Assembly: GCA_004321735.1 (NCBI GenBank)
Contig: SGZB01000007.1
Location: 1-39,316 of the forward strand
DNA from: Flavobacteriales bacterium
Lineage (GTDB): Bacteria > Bacteroidota > Bacteroidia > Flavobacteriales > Flavobacteriaceae
DNA: 39,316 nt
Direction: 5' to 3'
The notes under the pieces were generated by a model that worked only from the letters and a program-made list of their open reading frames with translations, was not told where the DNA came from and did not search any database. Shown here piece after piece: positions 25,999 through 34,621 of the stretch. The stretch's first letter is position 1. Every line of letters starts with the position of its first letter. A program made the translations under genes and the position numbers.

Positions 25999-27527
25999 TA
26001 GAAAGAGGCCGAAATTAATTGTTTAGTGTATTTCTTAGCGTTGTTTATCACCTTTTCTGTTTCCCTGTAATCTAATATTACCCCATTTCTTAATACAACA
26101 ATTCTATCAGCAATTGATTGAATAAGGGAAATATCATGAGAAATAAAAATTAAACTTAGTGACATTTTTTCCTTAATCTTAAGTAAAAGCTCAAGAATTA
26201 ATTTTTGAACATTTTTATCTAGAGCTGAAACACATTCATCACAAATCAGAACTTTTGGTGATATAGAAATAGCCCTTGCAATAACAACTCTTTGCCTCTC
26301 GCCCCCAGAAAGCTCGGACGGAAGTTTGTTATGAAGCTTTGAATTTAAATTTACACTTTCAAGAATAGAAGTTGCTCGTTCTTTTAAATCTTTATTAGCT
26401 GCTATTTTATGAAATTTAAGTACTTCAACAATTTGATTTATTACTTTTATCGAGGGATCAAGAGAAGCATAAGGATCTTGAAAAATGACTTGAATTTTTT
26501 TACTTAGATCAGTCCTGTTAAAGTCTTTAATATTGTCTGTATTAAAATAAATATTACCTGTATAATTTCTATAAATATTCAAAATACATCTAGCTATAGA
26601 TGTTTTTCCTGATCCAGATTCTCCAATAATACCTAAGACCTCATTTCTTTTAAGATTGAAGTTAATTTCACTGAGAATTTTAAAATCATTAATCTCTAGA
26701 TTTAATTTTTCAATTGTGAGAAGGTTTTTAGTTGAAGGCTCATTTTCAGATTTATTAACAATTGGTTTGAAGTTAAGCTCAATTAGATTTTTAGTATAGT
26801 TGTTTTTTGGGGACTTAAATACATCGTTTGTATTCCCTTTTTCAACTAATTTTCCATTCTTTAAAAAAACAACCTCATCACATATTTTGTGAATTAATTT
26901 CAAGTTATGAGAAATAAAAATCATACTTAATTCAAATTCTTTTTTTAGATCTAAAAGAAGCTCAATTATTTCTTTTTTTATAAGTGCATCAAGCGAGGAT
27001 GTTGCCTCATCACAAATTATGATTTTCGAGTTTTTTACAATCATCATTGCAATCATAATTCTTTGTTTTTGTCCTCCACTAAGTTCGTGGGGATATCTAT
27101 TAAGTATTTCCTTTGGGTTAGAAAATTTTACTTTTTTAAGAATTTCACTCAAAAAATCTTTTGAGGATTTTTGATTAATAACTTCTAACATTTGATCACC
27201 GCACTTCATACTGGGGTTTAGATAGCTAGAGGGATCTTGAAAAATTATCCCAATTTCCTTTTTAAGAAAACCTCTAAATTGATTTGAATCATAGCTTGTT
27301 ATATTGTCTCCATTATATATAATATTTCCAATTTGCTTCAAGCCTTTATATTTTAAAATATTTAATATAGAAAGTGCAGTTAAGGATTTACCGCTACCAG
27401 ATTCTCCAATAATACCAAGAATTGAATATCTTTTTAAATTGAAACTAATGTTTTGTAAAAGTAGATTTTCATTTGAAAAAACACTTAGATTGTTAACCTC
27501 GATAATTGGTGCTAACTTTTTCTTCAT
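25998..27527 (-). CDS. Twin ATP-binding protein of a peptide-type ABC transporter
   Basis: A 509-residue fusion of two ABC ATPase domains of the Dpp/Opp/YejF group. Domain 1 has Walker A GESGSGKS (41-48) and signature LSGGQKQRI; domain 2 has Walker A GESGSGKT in the second half and signature LSGGERQRV, each followed by Walker B and the IFISH switch region. Such proteins drive uptake of oligopeptides or similar solutes. No permease or solute-binding protein lies in the window, so those must be encoded elsewhere. It follows a small lipoprotein gene by one base. Confidence 0.9.
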   Translation of the reverse strand: MKKKLAPIIEVNNLSVFSNENLLLQNISFNLKRYSILGIIGESGSGKSLTALSILNILKYKGLKQIGNIIYNGDNITSYDSNQFRGFLKKEIGIIFQDPSSYLNPSMKCGDQMLEVINQKSSKDFLSEILKKVKFSNPKEILNRYPHELSGGQKQRIMIAMMIVKNSKIIICDEATSSLDALIKKEIIELLLDLKKEFELSMIFISHNLKLIHKICDEVVFLKNGKLVEKGNTNDVFKSPKNNYTKNLIELNFKPIVNKSENEPSTKNLLTIEKLNLEINDFKILSEINFNLKRNEVLGIIGESGSGKTSIARCILNIYRNYTGNIYFNTDNIKDFNRTDLSKKIQVIFQDPYASLDPSIKVINQIVEVLKFHKIAANKDLKERATSILESVNLNSKLHNKLPSELSGGERQRVVIARAISISPKVLICDECVSALDKNVQKLILELLLKIKEKMSLSLIFISHDISLIQSIADRIVVLRNGVILDYRETEKVINNAKKYTKQLISASF

Positions 27528-27528
27528 T

Positions 27529-27873
27529 TTAGTTTTTTATATATCTCATTCCTGGAACTGCTTTGTTTAACTTTACATCTACTTTAATTGATTCATTGTT
27601 TTCATTTATAAACTTAATTATTTCATCAGAAGAAACATAAACAGTTGCTTTACCTTTAGGTGCCAACCCAAACCCTTGAGTATACTCTCCATTTTGTTTT
27701 TTTTCTCCTCTTATTTTTACTTCATTATTTGATGTATTCACCAATTCAGCTGAATAATTTTTTGAATTACTTTCTCCTAAAATAAAAGTTTCATTTGCTG
27801 GAATTGTTAATCCTGATTTAAATGAAGAACAACTTGAAATTATTAGAGCAAATAAGAATAGAAGTTTTTTCAT
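27529..27873 (-). CDS. Small putative lipoprotein of unknown function (114 residues)
   Basis: Lipoprotein signal MKKLLFLFALIISSC, lipidated cysteine at about residue 15, then a short beta-rich domain with the segments AELVNTSNNEVKIRGEKK and APKGKATVYVSSDEIIKF. It looks like a small Ig-like or beta-sandwich fold. No family recognised. It sits between the serine hydrolase (two bases upstream) and the ABC ATPase (one base downstream) in one operon. Confidence 0.72.
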   Translation of the reverse strand: MKKLLFLFALIISSCSSFKSGLTIPANETFILGESNSKNYSAELVNTSNNEVKIRGEKKQNGEYTQGFGLAPKGKATVYVSSDEIIKFINENNESIKVDVKLNKAVPGMRYIKN

Positions 27874-27875
27874 TT

Positions 27876-29045
27876 TTAATAAATATTACTTAAAATATTT
27901 AATGATTCAGTGATGTAAAGATTAAAATCACTTGGATGATTATTCAAGTCGCTTCCTCTACTTTTTCTCTTTCCTAATCTAACTATAATTGCATTTTCTT
28001 TTGGAATGACAATAACGTACTGACCTTGATGACCTCTTAATGAAAAAAAGTCAATGTTGTTTTGTTTGCCAATCCAAATTCCGTATCCATAAATTGGATT
28101 TGAATTAAACCTTGGTTTAATAGACATTGAAATAAATGAACTGTCTATCAGCTTCTGTTCATTGATTTTCCCAAAATTCTTATAAACTAATCCAACTTTT
28201 GCAAAATCTTTTGCATTTGAACTTAAACAGCAGTAAGCTTTTGTCATATTTTTTTCTTTGCTGTCAATCATCCAAATAGCGTCATTTTTAGCTCCCATTG
28301 GATTCCAAAGCCATCTATAGGTGAGCTCTTGAATTGTTGAGTTATTTGCTTTTTCAATTGCCATAGCCAGTAACTGAGTATTACCACTTAAATACTTGAA
28401 CTTATCTCCTGAGATTCCGGAAAATTTTGAGCTCATCATTAATTTGTTGAGATCCTTTGTAACATAAGCTTGTGCAGTTATACCCATTAAATCCTTATAG
28501 TTTTCTTCCCATTCCAGACCAGATGACATAGTTGATAAATCACTAAGAGTTACATTACTTCCATTGTTTTCATTGAAAGCAGGAAAGTAATCTGTTAGCT
28601 TAGAATTTAAACTTGGAATGGTTTCTTCTTCAATACTCTTTAAAAACAAAAAAGAGATAATACTTTTTGATATTGAAAAAGAGTTAGTCATTGAATTTTC
28701 ATCATATCCAAGAAAATAATCCTCTTTAATAATTGAGTCATTTTTTATTACTAAGAAAGCAACAGTTTCATTTTTTTTATGAACTGAATCAAGAGTTTTT
28801 GAACTTCCAATTTGATTATAAAGCTTATGTTTTGGCCACTCAAAAGGTGAGCTGCTTTTTTTAATTTCAACATTATCAAAAAATTTGTAATCATCAATTG
28901 ATGCTTTTGTGTTTTGAGATCTAATTACCAAGGAAATCATGCTTTTAAAATCATCAAAATATTGAAACCTGGAACTTACTATTATAGCAAAAACAACTAA
29001 AATCATTACACCCAGAGGGATTGATATAAACTTAATTTTTTTCAT
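27876..29045 (-). CDS. Serine beta-lactamase-family hydrolase
   Basis: A 389-residue protein with an N-terminal membrane anchor (about 8-25) and a class C beta-lactamase/penicillin-binding-like domain. The nucleophile motif SISK is at 124-127, the second motif appears as YLSGN (218-222), and an RGHQG segment near 345 replaces the KTG box. These fit esterase, D-aminopeptidase or amidase members of the family; true beta-lactam hydrolysis cannot be assumed. It is the first gene of the four-gene operon with the peptide ABC ATPase, so a role in cutting peptides or esters for uptake is possible. Confidence 0.88.
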   Translation of the reverse strand: MKKIKFISIPLGVMILVVFAIIVSSRFQYFDDFKSMISLVIRSQNTKASIDDYKFFDNVEIKKSSSPFEWPKHKLYNQIGSSKTLDSVHKKNETVAFLVIKNDSIIKEDYFLGYDENSMTNSFSISKSIISFLFLKSIEEETIPSLNSKLTDYFPAFNENNGSNVTLSDLSTMSSGLEWEENYKDLMGITAQAYVTKDLNKLMMSSKFSGISGDKFKYLSGNTQLLAMAIEKANNSTIQELTYRWLWNPMGAKNDAIWMIDSKEKNMTKAYCCLSSNAKDFAKVGLVYKNFGKINEQKLIDSSFISMSIKPRFNSNPIYGYGIWIGKQNNIDFFSLRGHQGQYVIVIPKENAIIVRLGKRKSRGSDLNNHPSDFNLYITESLNILSNIY

Positions 29046-29104
29046 ATCGAATTTTCCTAAATATAATATTTAATTCTTATTGATTAATTTAGATTATTAC
29101 ATCT

Positions 29105-30562
29105 ATGAAAAAACCATTCTTTTATTTAAGAACTAGAATCTTTTTGGTTATGATCCTTCTTGTTTTTATTTCTTTTTTATTGATAGGTGTATCAACTAAC
29201 TTTCAAATTTTAGAAAGCTCAAATTATTATCATGAGCTAAGGCTAGAAAGAAAAGAAGCTCAGCTACAAAAAGCCATTTCTTATGAGCTAGATGAATCTA
29301 AAATGGAAGATGATCAAAATGTTTTTAAAAATGAATTGGATAAAATAGCAATGATTCAAAATATATCCTTTAATATCTACGATTTAGATGGAAGTATAAT
29401 GCATGTAATTTCTAATGTTAGAGAAAATGAAGATGAAACCAATTACCAGTTTCCAAGTATTGAGAGAATTGATAGCTCAATATTTAATAAAATTAAATCT
29501 TCTGAAAAGCTTAAGTATGTTGATATTATAAAAGCAGATGACCTTAATTTAAGACAATCCTATTCTTATATTTTTGATAACAATAATAATCCTATTTGGA
29601 TTTTAAACCTTCCGTACTTTGATGATGACAACTTAAATGCTTATGAAATCAGGTCTTTTATTTTTAATATAATTCAAGTTTATTTGTTGCTGTTCGTCTT
29701 AGCTATTATCATTTCATATTTTATATCAAGTTACATTACGAGCCCTGTATCTCAGATTGCATATATGATGAAAAGATTAACAATTGATAAGTCTAATAAA
29801 AAAATTGATCTTGATGTAAATAGTAGGGAAATGCATGCTCTTGTACAATCTTACAATGAAATGGTTGATCAGATTGATAACAACGTAAAAGAACTTGCAA
29901 AAAATCAAAGAGAATTAGCTTGGAGAGAAATGGCTAAGCAGGTTGCACATGAAATTAAAAACCCATTAACCCCAATGAAGTTAAGTGTTCAAAATTTTAA
30001 GCAAAAATTTGATCCAAATGACCCACAAATAAATTCTAAGCTGGAAGATTTTAGCAAAACTCTTGTTCAGCAAATTGATGTACTAAGTTCAATTGCAACA
30101 GCCTTTTCAAGCTTTGCTGAATTCCCTGATCAAAAAAATGAATTTATAGACTTTGCTGAAGAGATTCAATTGTGCTTGGAAATTTTTAAAGATTATGATA
30201 TAAAATTTATTAAGCCAAAAGAGAAAATTCAAGGAGATTTTGACAAGTCAAACCTTGTTAGAATAGTAACCAACCTTATTAAAAATTCTATTCAAGCAAC
30301 TTCAGAATTAGACAATCCAAATATTGAAATAGAATTAAAAAAGATTGATAATAATGTAGAATTAAAAATTAGTGATAATGGATCTGGAATACCAACTTCA
30401 CTTAAAGAAAAGATTTTTGAACCAAACTTCACAACTAAAAATAAAGGAACAGGTCTTGGCCTTAGTATTATAAAAAAATTAATTGATAGCTATAACGGAA
30501 AAATTAGCTTCACTTCAAAAGCTGGAAAAACAGTATTTAAAATTACAATTCCAATTACCTAG
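29105..30562 (+). CDS. Orphan sensor histidine kinase, NtrY-like
   Basis: A 485-residue inner-membrane kinase with membrane segments at about 12-32 and 186-208 around a 150-residue periplasmic sensor, a HAMP domain (about 205-258), a histidine box with H282 in AHEIKNPLTP, and the ATPase domain with an N box (LIKNSIQATSE), DNGSGIP and TKNKGTGLGLSI. The NPLTPMKLSVQNFKQKF stretch is typical of the NtrY branch. No response regulator is adjacent. Its end overlaps the bacilliredoxin gene by four bases (CTAG). Confidence 0.9.
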   Translation: MKKPFFYLRTRIFLVMILLVFISFLLIGVSTNFQILESSNYYHELRLERKEAQLQKAISYELDESKMEDDQNVFKNELDKIAMIQNISFNIYDLDGSIMHVISNVRENEDETNYQFPSIERIDSSIFNKIKSSEKLKYVDIIKADDLNLRQSYSYIFDNNNNPIWILNLPYFDDDNLNAYEIRSFIFNIIQVYLLLFVLAIIISYFISSYITSPVSQIAYMMKRLTIDKSNKKIDLDVNSREMHALVQSYNEMVDQIDNNVKELAKNQRELAWREMAKQVAHEIKNPLTPMKLSVQNFKQKFDPNDPQINSKLEDFSKTLVQQIDVLSSIATAFSSFAEFPDQKNEFIDFAEEIQLCLEIFKDYDIKFIKPKEKIQGDFDKSNLVRIVTNLIKNSIQATSELDNPNIEIELKKIDNNVELKISDNGSGIPTSLKEKIFEPNFTTKNKGTGLGLSIIKKLIDSYNGKISFTSKAGKTVFKITIPIT

Positions 30563-30966
30563 CAATATTCATCGTATGCCTGAGTTAAATTTTCAGCAAT
30601 GATTTCAGAATCTCTTCCTTCAATATGATGTCTTTCTAGCATATGAACCAATTCTCCATTTTTAAAAAGCGCTATACTTGGTGATGATGGTGGGAAGGGA
30701 AACATTAATTCTCTTGCAGCATTTGTGGCTTCAGTATCAACACCGGCAAAAACAGTATATAGATTTTTGGGTATTGAACTATTTTTTAATGATTTTAAAA
30801 CGCCAGGTCTTGCATTAGCAGCAGCACAACCGCAAACTGAATTAACAACAATTAGAGATGAGTCATTTTGAATTAAATCTTTAATGTTATCATCATTTTT
30901 TAGTTCAGTAAAACCATTGTTAGTTAGTTCTTGTTTCATCGGTAATACAATGTGATCTGGATACAT
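30559..30966 (-). CDS. BrxA/BrxB family bacilliredoxin
   Basis: A 135-residue thioredoxin-fold protein that reduces mixed disulfides between proteins and bacillithiol-like thiols in the Bacillus relatives. The active site CGC is at residues 45-47 within VNSVCGCAAANARPG, and an extra cysteine is the last residue. The length is normal. Whether this organism makes bacillithiol is not shown here. It has a promoter-like box at 30978-30985. Confidence 0.9.
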   Translation of the reverse strand: MYPDHIVLPMKQELTNNGFTELKNDDNIKDLIQNDSSLIVVNSVCGCAAANARPGVLKSLKNSSIPKNLYTVFAGVDTEATNAARELMFPFPPSSPSIALFKNGELVHMLERHHIEGRDSEIIAENLTQAYDEYC

Positions 30967-30977
30967 AAGTTTTTTTT

Positions 30978-30985
30978 CAAATATA
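30978..30985 (-). promoter_or_regulatory. Promoter -7 box for the bacilliredoxin gene
   Basis: TATATTTG on the minus strand matches TAnnTTTG exactly and ends 11 bases before the ATG at 30966, predicting a leader of only a few bases. Confidence 0.45.
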
Positions 30986-31023
30986 CTAAAGAACTATTAA
31001 AATCACTTCGTATTTTTAACCTT

Positions 31024-31725
31024 ATGTATAAGTGGATTTTAGCTGCTATTGGATTTTTTATATATCGTTTTCCTGGACTAATTATAGGCATGTTTGTTGG
31101 CTCAATGATAGATAATGGCGGTATAAAAAGAGTTAATTATAAAGTGATAAAAGAATTTGAACTCAATTTGCTATCACTCGCTTCAATATTAATAAAATCT
31201 GACGGTAAAGTTTCAGAATCAGAATTGCAATTTGTGAGAAATTATTTTATTTCACTTCATGGCCATGAGAGAGCTAAAAGATTATTTAAACAATTTAATA
31301 CAGAGGTAAATAAGAAGCGAATTTCAGTTGAAAAAATCTGCAATTTTTATAAGTTCAGAACAACGTATGAAACTAGGTTACAAATAATAAACTTGTTATT
31401 TAATATTGCAAAATCAGATGGGTCAATTTCAAATTTAGAAATAAAGAAGCTTGGAGAATTTTCAAGATTAATGAATATTTCTAGTAGAGATTTTGAAAGT
31501 ATAAAAGCAATGTTTGTAAAATCATCTGAATCTCATTACAAAATATTAGAGGTTGAAAAAAATTGTTCAAACGAAGATCTAAAAAAAGCATACAGGGATT
31601 TAGCAAAAAAACATCATCCTGATAAAGTACAACATATGGGAGATGCGTATATTAAAGCTGCAAAAGAAAAATTTGCTAAAATTCAAGATGCTTACGAAAA
31701 AATAAAAAAAGAGAGAGGAATCTAA
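31024..31725 (+). CDS. TerB/DnaJ membrane cochaperone, DjlA-like
   Basis: A 233-residue protein with the DjlA layout: one N-terminal membrane segment (about 3-27), a TerB-like all-helical domain (about 35-160, with KSDGKVSESELQF and KSDGSISNLEIKK acidic repeats) and a C-terminal J domain with HHPDK (the HPD motif). It would recruit DnaK to the membrane. I chose the ATG at 31024, which starts with the hydrophobic segment, instead of one at 30952 that would add a basic extension without a membrane helix. It is followed four bases later by a HupE-like gene. Confidence 0.88.
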   Translation: MYKWILAAIGFFIYRFPGLIIGMFVGSMIDNGGIKRVNYKVIKEFELNLLSLASILIKSDGKVSESELQFVRNYFISLHGHERAKRLFKQFNTEVNKKRISVEKICNFYKFRTTYETRLQIINLLFNIAKSDGSISNLEIKKLGEFSRLMNISSRDFESIKAMFVKSSESHYKILEVEKNCSNEDLKKAYRDLAKKHHPDKVQHMGDAYIKAAKEKFAKIQDAYEKIKKERGI

Positions 31726-31728
31726 ATT

Positions 31729-32292
31729 ATGGAGCAATTAATATTTTATTTAAAACTAGGGTTCATGCATATCCTTGATATTAATGCATATGATCATTTT
31801 CTTTTCATAGTTTCTATAACAATTCCATTTTCATTCAGAAACTTTAAAAGATTGTTTTGGATAATAACTTTTTTTACAATTGGTCATTCAACATCCATTA
31901 TTTTATCGACTTTCAAGATTTTTAATCCAGACATGACGTTTATTGAAATTTTAATTCCAGTCACAATAATAGCATCAGCAATCTCAAATATTTTCATCAC
32001 TAAAAATCTAAATAAAGTTGATTTTTTGACATTATTCATTTCAACATTTTTTGGAATAATTCATGGCTTTGGTTTTGCAAATTATTTTAATCAGATAACA
32101 TTCAATGATTCATTTGATTATATAGGTCTAATTGGATTTTCTATTGGAGTTGAATTGGCACAACTTATTACAGTGCTAATATTACTTATGCTTATTAGTT
32201 TCTTCAATTCATTTATAAAAAGAAATTATAGAATTTACATAGCATTATCCTCGGTCATTGTTTGTATCTTAACAGCTATCTTATACATTTAA
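31729..32292 (+). CDS. HupE/UreJ-2 family membrane protein
   Basis: A 187-residue protein with about six membrane segments. Conserved family features are GFMHILDINAYDHFLFI near the start, FTIGHSTSI near residue 50 and GIIHGFGFANYF near 110, each with histidines inside membrane helices that may bind metal. Relatives are proposed nickel/cobalt or other metal transporters, but the substrate of this branch is unknown. Its stop overlaps the dCMP deaminase start (TAATG). Confidence 0.85.
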   Translation: MEQLIFYLKLGFMHILDINAYDHFLFIVSITIPFSFRNFKRLFWIITFFTIGHSTSIILSTFKIFNPDMTFIEILIPVTIIASAISNIFITKNLNKVDFLTLFISTFFGIIHGFGFANYFNQITFNDSFDYIGLIGFSIGVELAQLITVLILLMLISFFNSFIKRNYRIYIALSSVIVCILTAILYI

Positions 32293-32714
32293 TGAAAGAA
32301 AAAAAGCAAGAAAGATATGATAAAGCATATTTGAGAATGGCTCTTGAATGGGGAAAGCTTTCGCATTGTAAAAGAAAACAAGTTGGAGCTTTGATTGTCA
32401 AGGATAGAATGATAATATCAGACGGATTTAATGGAACTCCAACTGGATTTGAAAATCACTGTGAAGATGAGGATAATTACACAAAATGGTATGTATTACA
32501 TGCAGAAGCAAATGCTATTTTAAAAGTAGCTTCCTCGACTCAATCATGTAAAGGAAGCACCCTTTATCTAACCTTGTCGCCTTGTCGAGAATGTAGCAAA
32601 CTTATTCATCAGGCTGGAATCATTAGACTTGTTTATTCAAAAGAATATAAGGACAGAACTGGAATTGATTTTTTGAAAAATGCTGGAGTAATTGTTGAAC
32701 AAATTAGTCTTTAA
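32292..32714 (+). CDS. Deoxycytidylate deaminase
   Basis: Converts dCMP to dUMP for thymidylate synthesis. The 140-residue protein has the zinc site H70-A-E72 (HAEAN) and C98/C101 (SPCRECSK), as in ComEB/DCD proteins. I place the start at 32292; an upstream in-frame ATG at 32262 lies inside the HupE-like gene. The end overlaps the convergent small membrane-protein gene by 11 bases. Its closeness to nrdBA is in keeping with nucleotide metabolism. Confidence 0.92.
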   Translation: MKEKKQERYDKAYLRMALEWGKLSHCKRKQVGALIVKDRMIISDGFNGTPTGFENHCEDEDNYTKWYVLHAEANAILKVASSTQSCKGSTLYLTLSPCRECSKLIHQAGIIRLVYSKEYKDRTGIDFLKNAGVIVEQISL

Positions 32715-32898
32715 TTTTTTTGCTAATCTTTTCAGAAATCATTGAAATTACAATGAGTACTAAAGCACATAATGAAGCTAGCACTCCAATCAAAGAAATT
32801 TTATTATCGTTATCTGAAAAGTCAAGATCAAAATTGTAATTTAATAAATTAATAACAATTACAATTATGCACAGTAAAAAGCCAATTTTTTTTAACAT
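32704..32898 (-). CDS. Small two-helix membrane protein (64 residues)
   Basis: Two hydrophobic helices (about 4-20 and 35-55) joined by an acidic loop (DLDFSDNDNK) and a basic tail. No known family. I accept it as a gene because an exact promoter -7 box (TAAATTTG, 32909-32916) ends ten bases before its ATG and the hydrophobic-acidic-hydrophobic-basic pattern is coherent. The end overlaps the dCMP deaminase gene. Confidence 0.6.
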   Translation of the reverse strand: MLKKIGFLLCIIVIVINLLNYNFDLDFSDNDNKISLIGVLASLCALVLIVISMISEKISKKIKD

Positions 32899-32908
32899 AA
32901 TAGAAAGA

Positions 32909-32916
32909 CAAATTTA
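32909..32916 (-). promoter_or_regulatory. Promoter -7 box for the 64-residue membrane protein
   Basis: TAAATTTG on the minus strand matches TAnnTTTG exactly and ends ten bases before the ATG at 32898. It is in the 28-base spacer to the divergent DUF3109 gene. Confidence 0.45.
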
Positions 32917-32926
32917 ATAATTGAAA

Positions 32927-33484
32927 ATGATAATTATTGATAATACATTAATTTCTGATGATATTTTAAATAAAAAATTTAGATGTAATACTTCTATATG
33001 TAAAGGGGCATGCTGTGTTAAAGGTGAAGAAGGAGCTCCATTAGAAAAAAATGAAGAAGTACATTTAAAGAAAAATTTCAAGAAATTAGAAAAATACATT
33101 TCTAAAGAAGGATTTGAAATTATTTCTAATCAAGGTGTTTCAACCACAGACAATGAAGGTGTTTTGCATACACCACTTATCAATCAAAGAGAATGCACAT
33201 ATGTAAATATTGATGAAAAAGGTGTTGTAACTTGTGGTATTGAAAATGCATACAACGATAAGGCTGTAGATTTTCAAAAACCAATTTCATGCCACCTTTA
33301 TCCGATAAGAATTTCTGAACTAAAAAACTATACTGCCTTAAATTTTCATAAGTGGGAAGTTTGTGAAAGCGCTTGCTCGGAGGGAGATAAAAATAATATC
33401 CATGTTATTGATTTCTTGAAAGATGCACTGATAAGAAAATTTGGAAAAAAATGGTTCGGTGAATTACAAAAAAACAAAAAGTAA
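32927..33484 (+). CDS. DUF3109 family cysteine-rich protein
   Basis: A 185-residue cytoplasmic protein with cysteines at 20, 25, 29, 30, 90, 103, 122, 146 and 150, several in patterns (CNTSICKGACC and ISCHLYPIR) typical of the DUF3109/YkgJ-type metal- or Fe-S-binding family. Function is unknown. The start is the ATG at 32927; a TTG two codons earlier is possible. It precedes the nrdBA genes by a 129-base spacer. Confidence 0.87.
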   Translation: MIIIDNTLISDDILNKKFRCNTSICKGACCVKGEEGAPLEKNEEVHLKKNFKKLEKYISKEGFEIISNQGVSTTDNEGVLHTPLINQRECTYVNIDEKGVVTCGIENAYNDKAVDFQKPISCHLYPIRISELKNYTALNFHKWEVCESACSEGDKNNIHVIDFLKDALIRKFGKKWFGELQKNKK

Positions 33485-33500
33485 ATTTTAACATTTTAAA

Positions 33501-33567
33501 TCTAAATTGTTAAAAACTAAGGCCATTTGTGAATAAGTAATCCTTTTATTTCTGACAACAATTTAGA
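33501..33567. repeat. Spaced 11-bp perfect inverted repeat upstream of nrdB
   Basis: TCTAAATTGTT (33501-33511) and AACAATTTAGA (33557-33567) are exact reverse complements 45 bases apart, in the 129-base spacer before nrdB. The rest of this spacer is AT-rich with a near-consensus box TTCATTTG (33582-33589). The repeat could be an operator pair or an extended hairpin. It does not match the NrdR box consensus that I know. Confidence 0.55.
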
Positions 33568-33613
33568 ATCTTTGCTAGGCATTCATTTGCAAAAAATCTA
33601 ATTAATTATTGTT

Positions 33614-34585
33614 ATGGTTGAACCAATTTTAAAAGAAAATAAAGACAGATTTGTCATATTCCCAATAAAACATCACGATTTGTGGGAGTGGTACAAGAAA
33701 TGTGAAGCTAGTTTTTGGACTGCTGAAGAGATTGATTTACATCAAGATCTAACGGATTGGAGCACAAAGCTTAATGATGATGAAAGATATTTCGTCAAGC
33801 ATATTTTGGCATTCTTTGCAGCTTCCGATGGAATTGTTAATGAAAATTTAGCAGAGAATTTTGTTAATGAAGTACAGTACTCAGAAGCAAAATTCTTTTA
33901 TGGTTTTCAAATAATGATGGAAAATATTCATTCTGAAACTTATTCTCTTTTAATTGATACGTACGTAAAAGATGATGCAGAAAAAGATAATTTATTTAAT
34001 GCAATTGAAGTTTTCCCAGCAATTAAGAAAAAAGCAGATTGGGCATTAAAGTGGATTGAATCTGATTCATTTGCAGAAAGATTAATTGCATTTGCTGCAG
34101 TTGAAGGAATTTTCTTTTCAGGAGCGTTCTGTTCAATTTTTTGGCTTAAGAAAAGAGGCTTGATGCCTGGACTAACATTCTCAAATGAATTAATTTCAAG
34201 AGACGAAGGCGTTCACTGTGATTTTGCTGTTCACTTACATAACAATCATCTAGTAAATAAAGTTCCAAAAGAAAGAATCAAGCAGATTATAACAAATGCT
34301 CTTGATATTGAAAAAGAATTTATAACAGAGTCTTTGCCAGTAAGTTTAATTGGAATGAATGCAAAACTAATGACGCAGTATTTAGAATTTGTCACAGATA
34401 GACTTCTTGTTGAGTTACAATGTGAAAAGATTTACAACGTGACAAATCCATTTGATTTTATGGACATGATTTCACTTCAAGGAAAAACAAACTTCTTTGA
34501 AAAGAGAGTTTCCGAGTACCAAAAAGCTGGAGTTTTAAATAATGATACAAGATCCGAAGAGATTAGTTTCGACGAGGATTTTTAA
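33614..34585 (+). CDS. nrdB: Ribonucleotide reductase class Ia small subunit
   Basis: Carries the di-iron/tyrosyl radical cofactor used for ribonucleotide reduction. The 323-residue protein contains [19 protein letters not shown], where the tyrosine in FFYGFQ matches the radical tyrosine of the eukaryote-like proteins, with iron ligands in ENIHSE and in the [12 protein letters not shown] helix. It ends in DEDF, an acidic tail expected to bind the large subunit. It lies 36 bases before nrdA. Confidence 0.95.
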   Translation: MVEPILKENKDRFVIFPIKHHDLWEWYKKCEASFWTAEEIDLHQDLTDWSTKLNDDERYFVKHILAFFAASDGIVNENLAENFVNEVQYSEAKFFYGFQIMMENIHSETYSLLIDTYVKDDAEKDNLFNAIEVFPAIKKKADWALKWIESDSFAERLIAFAAVEGIFFSGAFCSIFWLKKRGLMPGLTFSNELISRDEGVHCDFAVHLHNNHLVNKVPKERIKQIITNALDIEKEFITESLPVSLIGMNAKLMTQYLEFVTDRLLVELQCEKIYNVTNPFDFMDMISLQGKTNFFEKRVSEYQKAGVLNNDTRSEEISFDEDF

Positions 34586-34621
34586 AATAAATAACAACAA
34601 CAACCAAAATAAAGTAGAGCA

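Noticed and set aside
27876-29045. Antibiotic-resistance beta-lactamase
   Set aside because: The SISK nucleophile is present, but the third motif is HxG and the second is YLSGN, the pattern of esterase or peptidase members, so resistance cannot be claimed.
33485-33613. NrdR box upstream of nrdB
   Set aside because: No pair resembling the NrdR consensus (acaCtATATaTwGtgt) is present; only the unrelated spaced inverted repeat was found.
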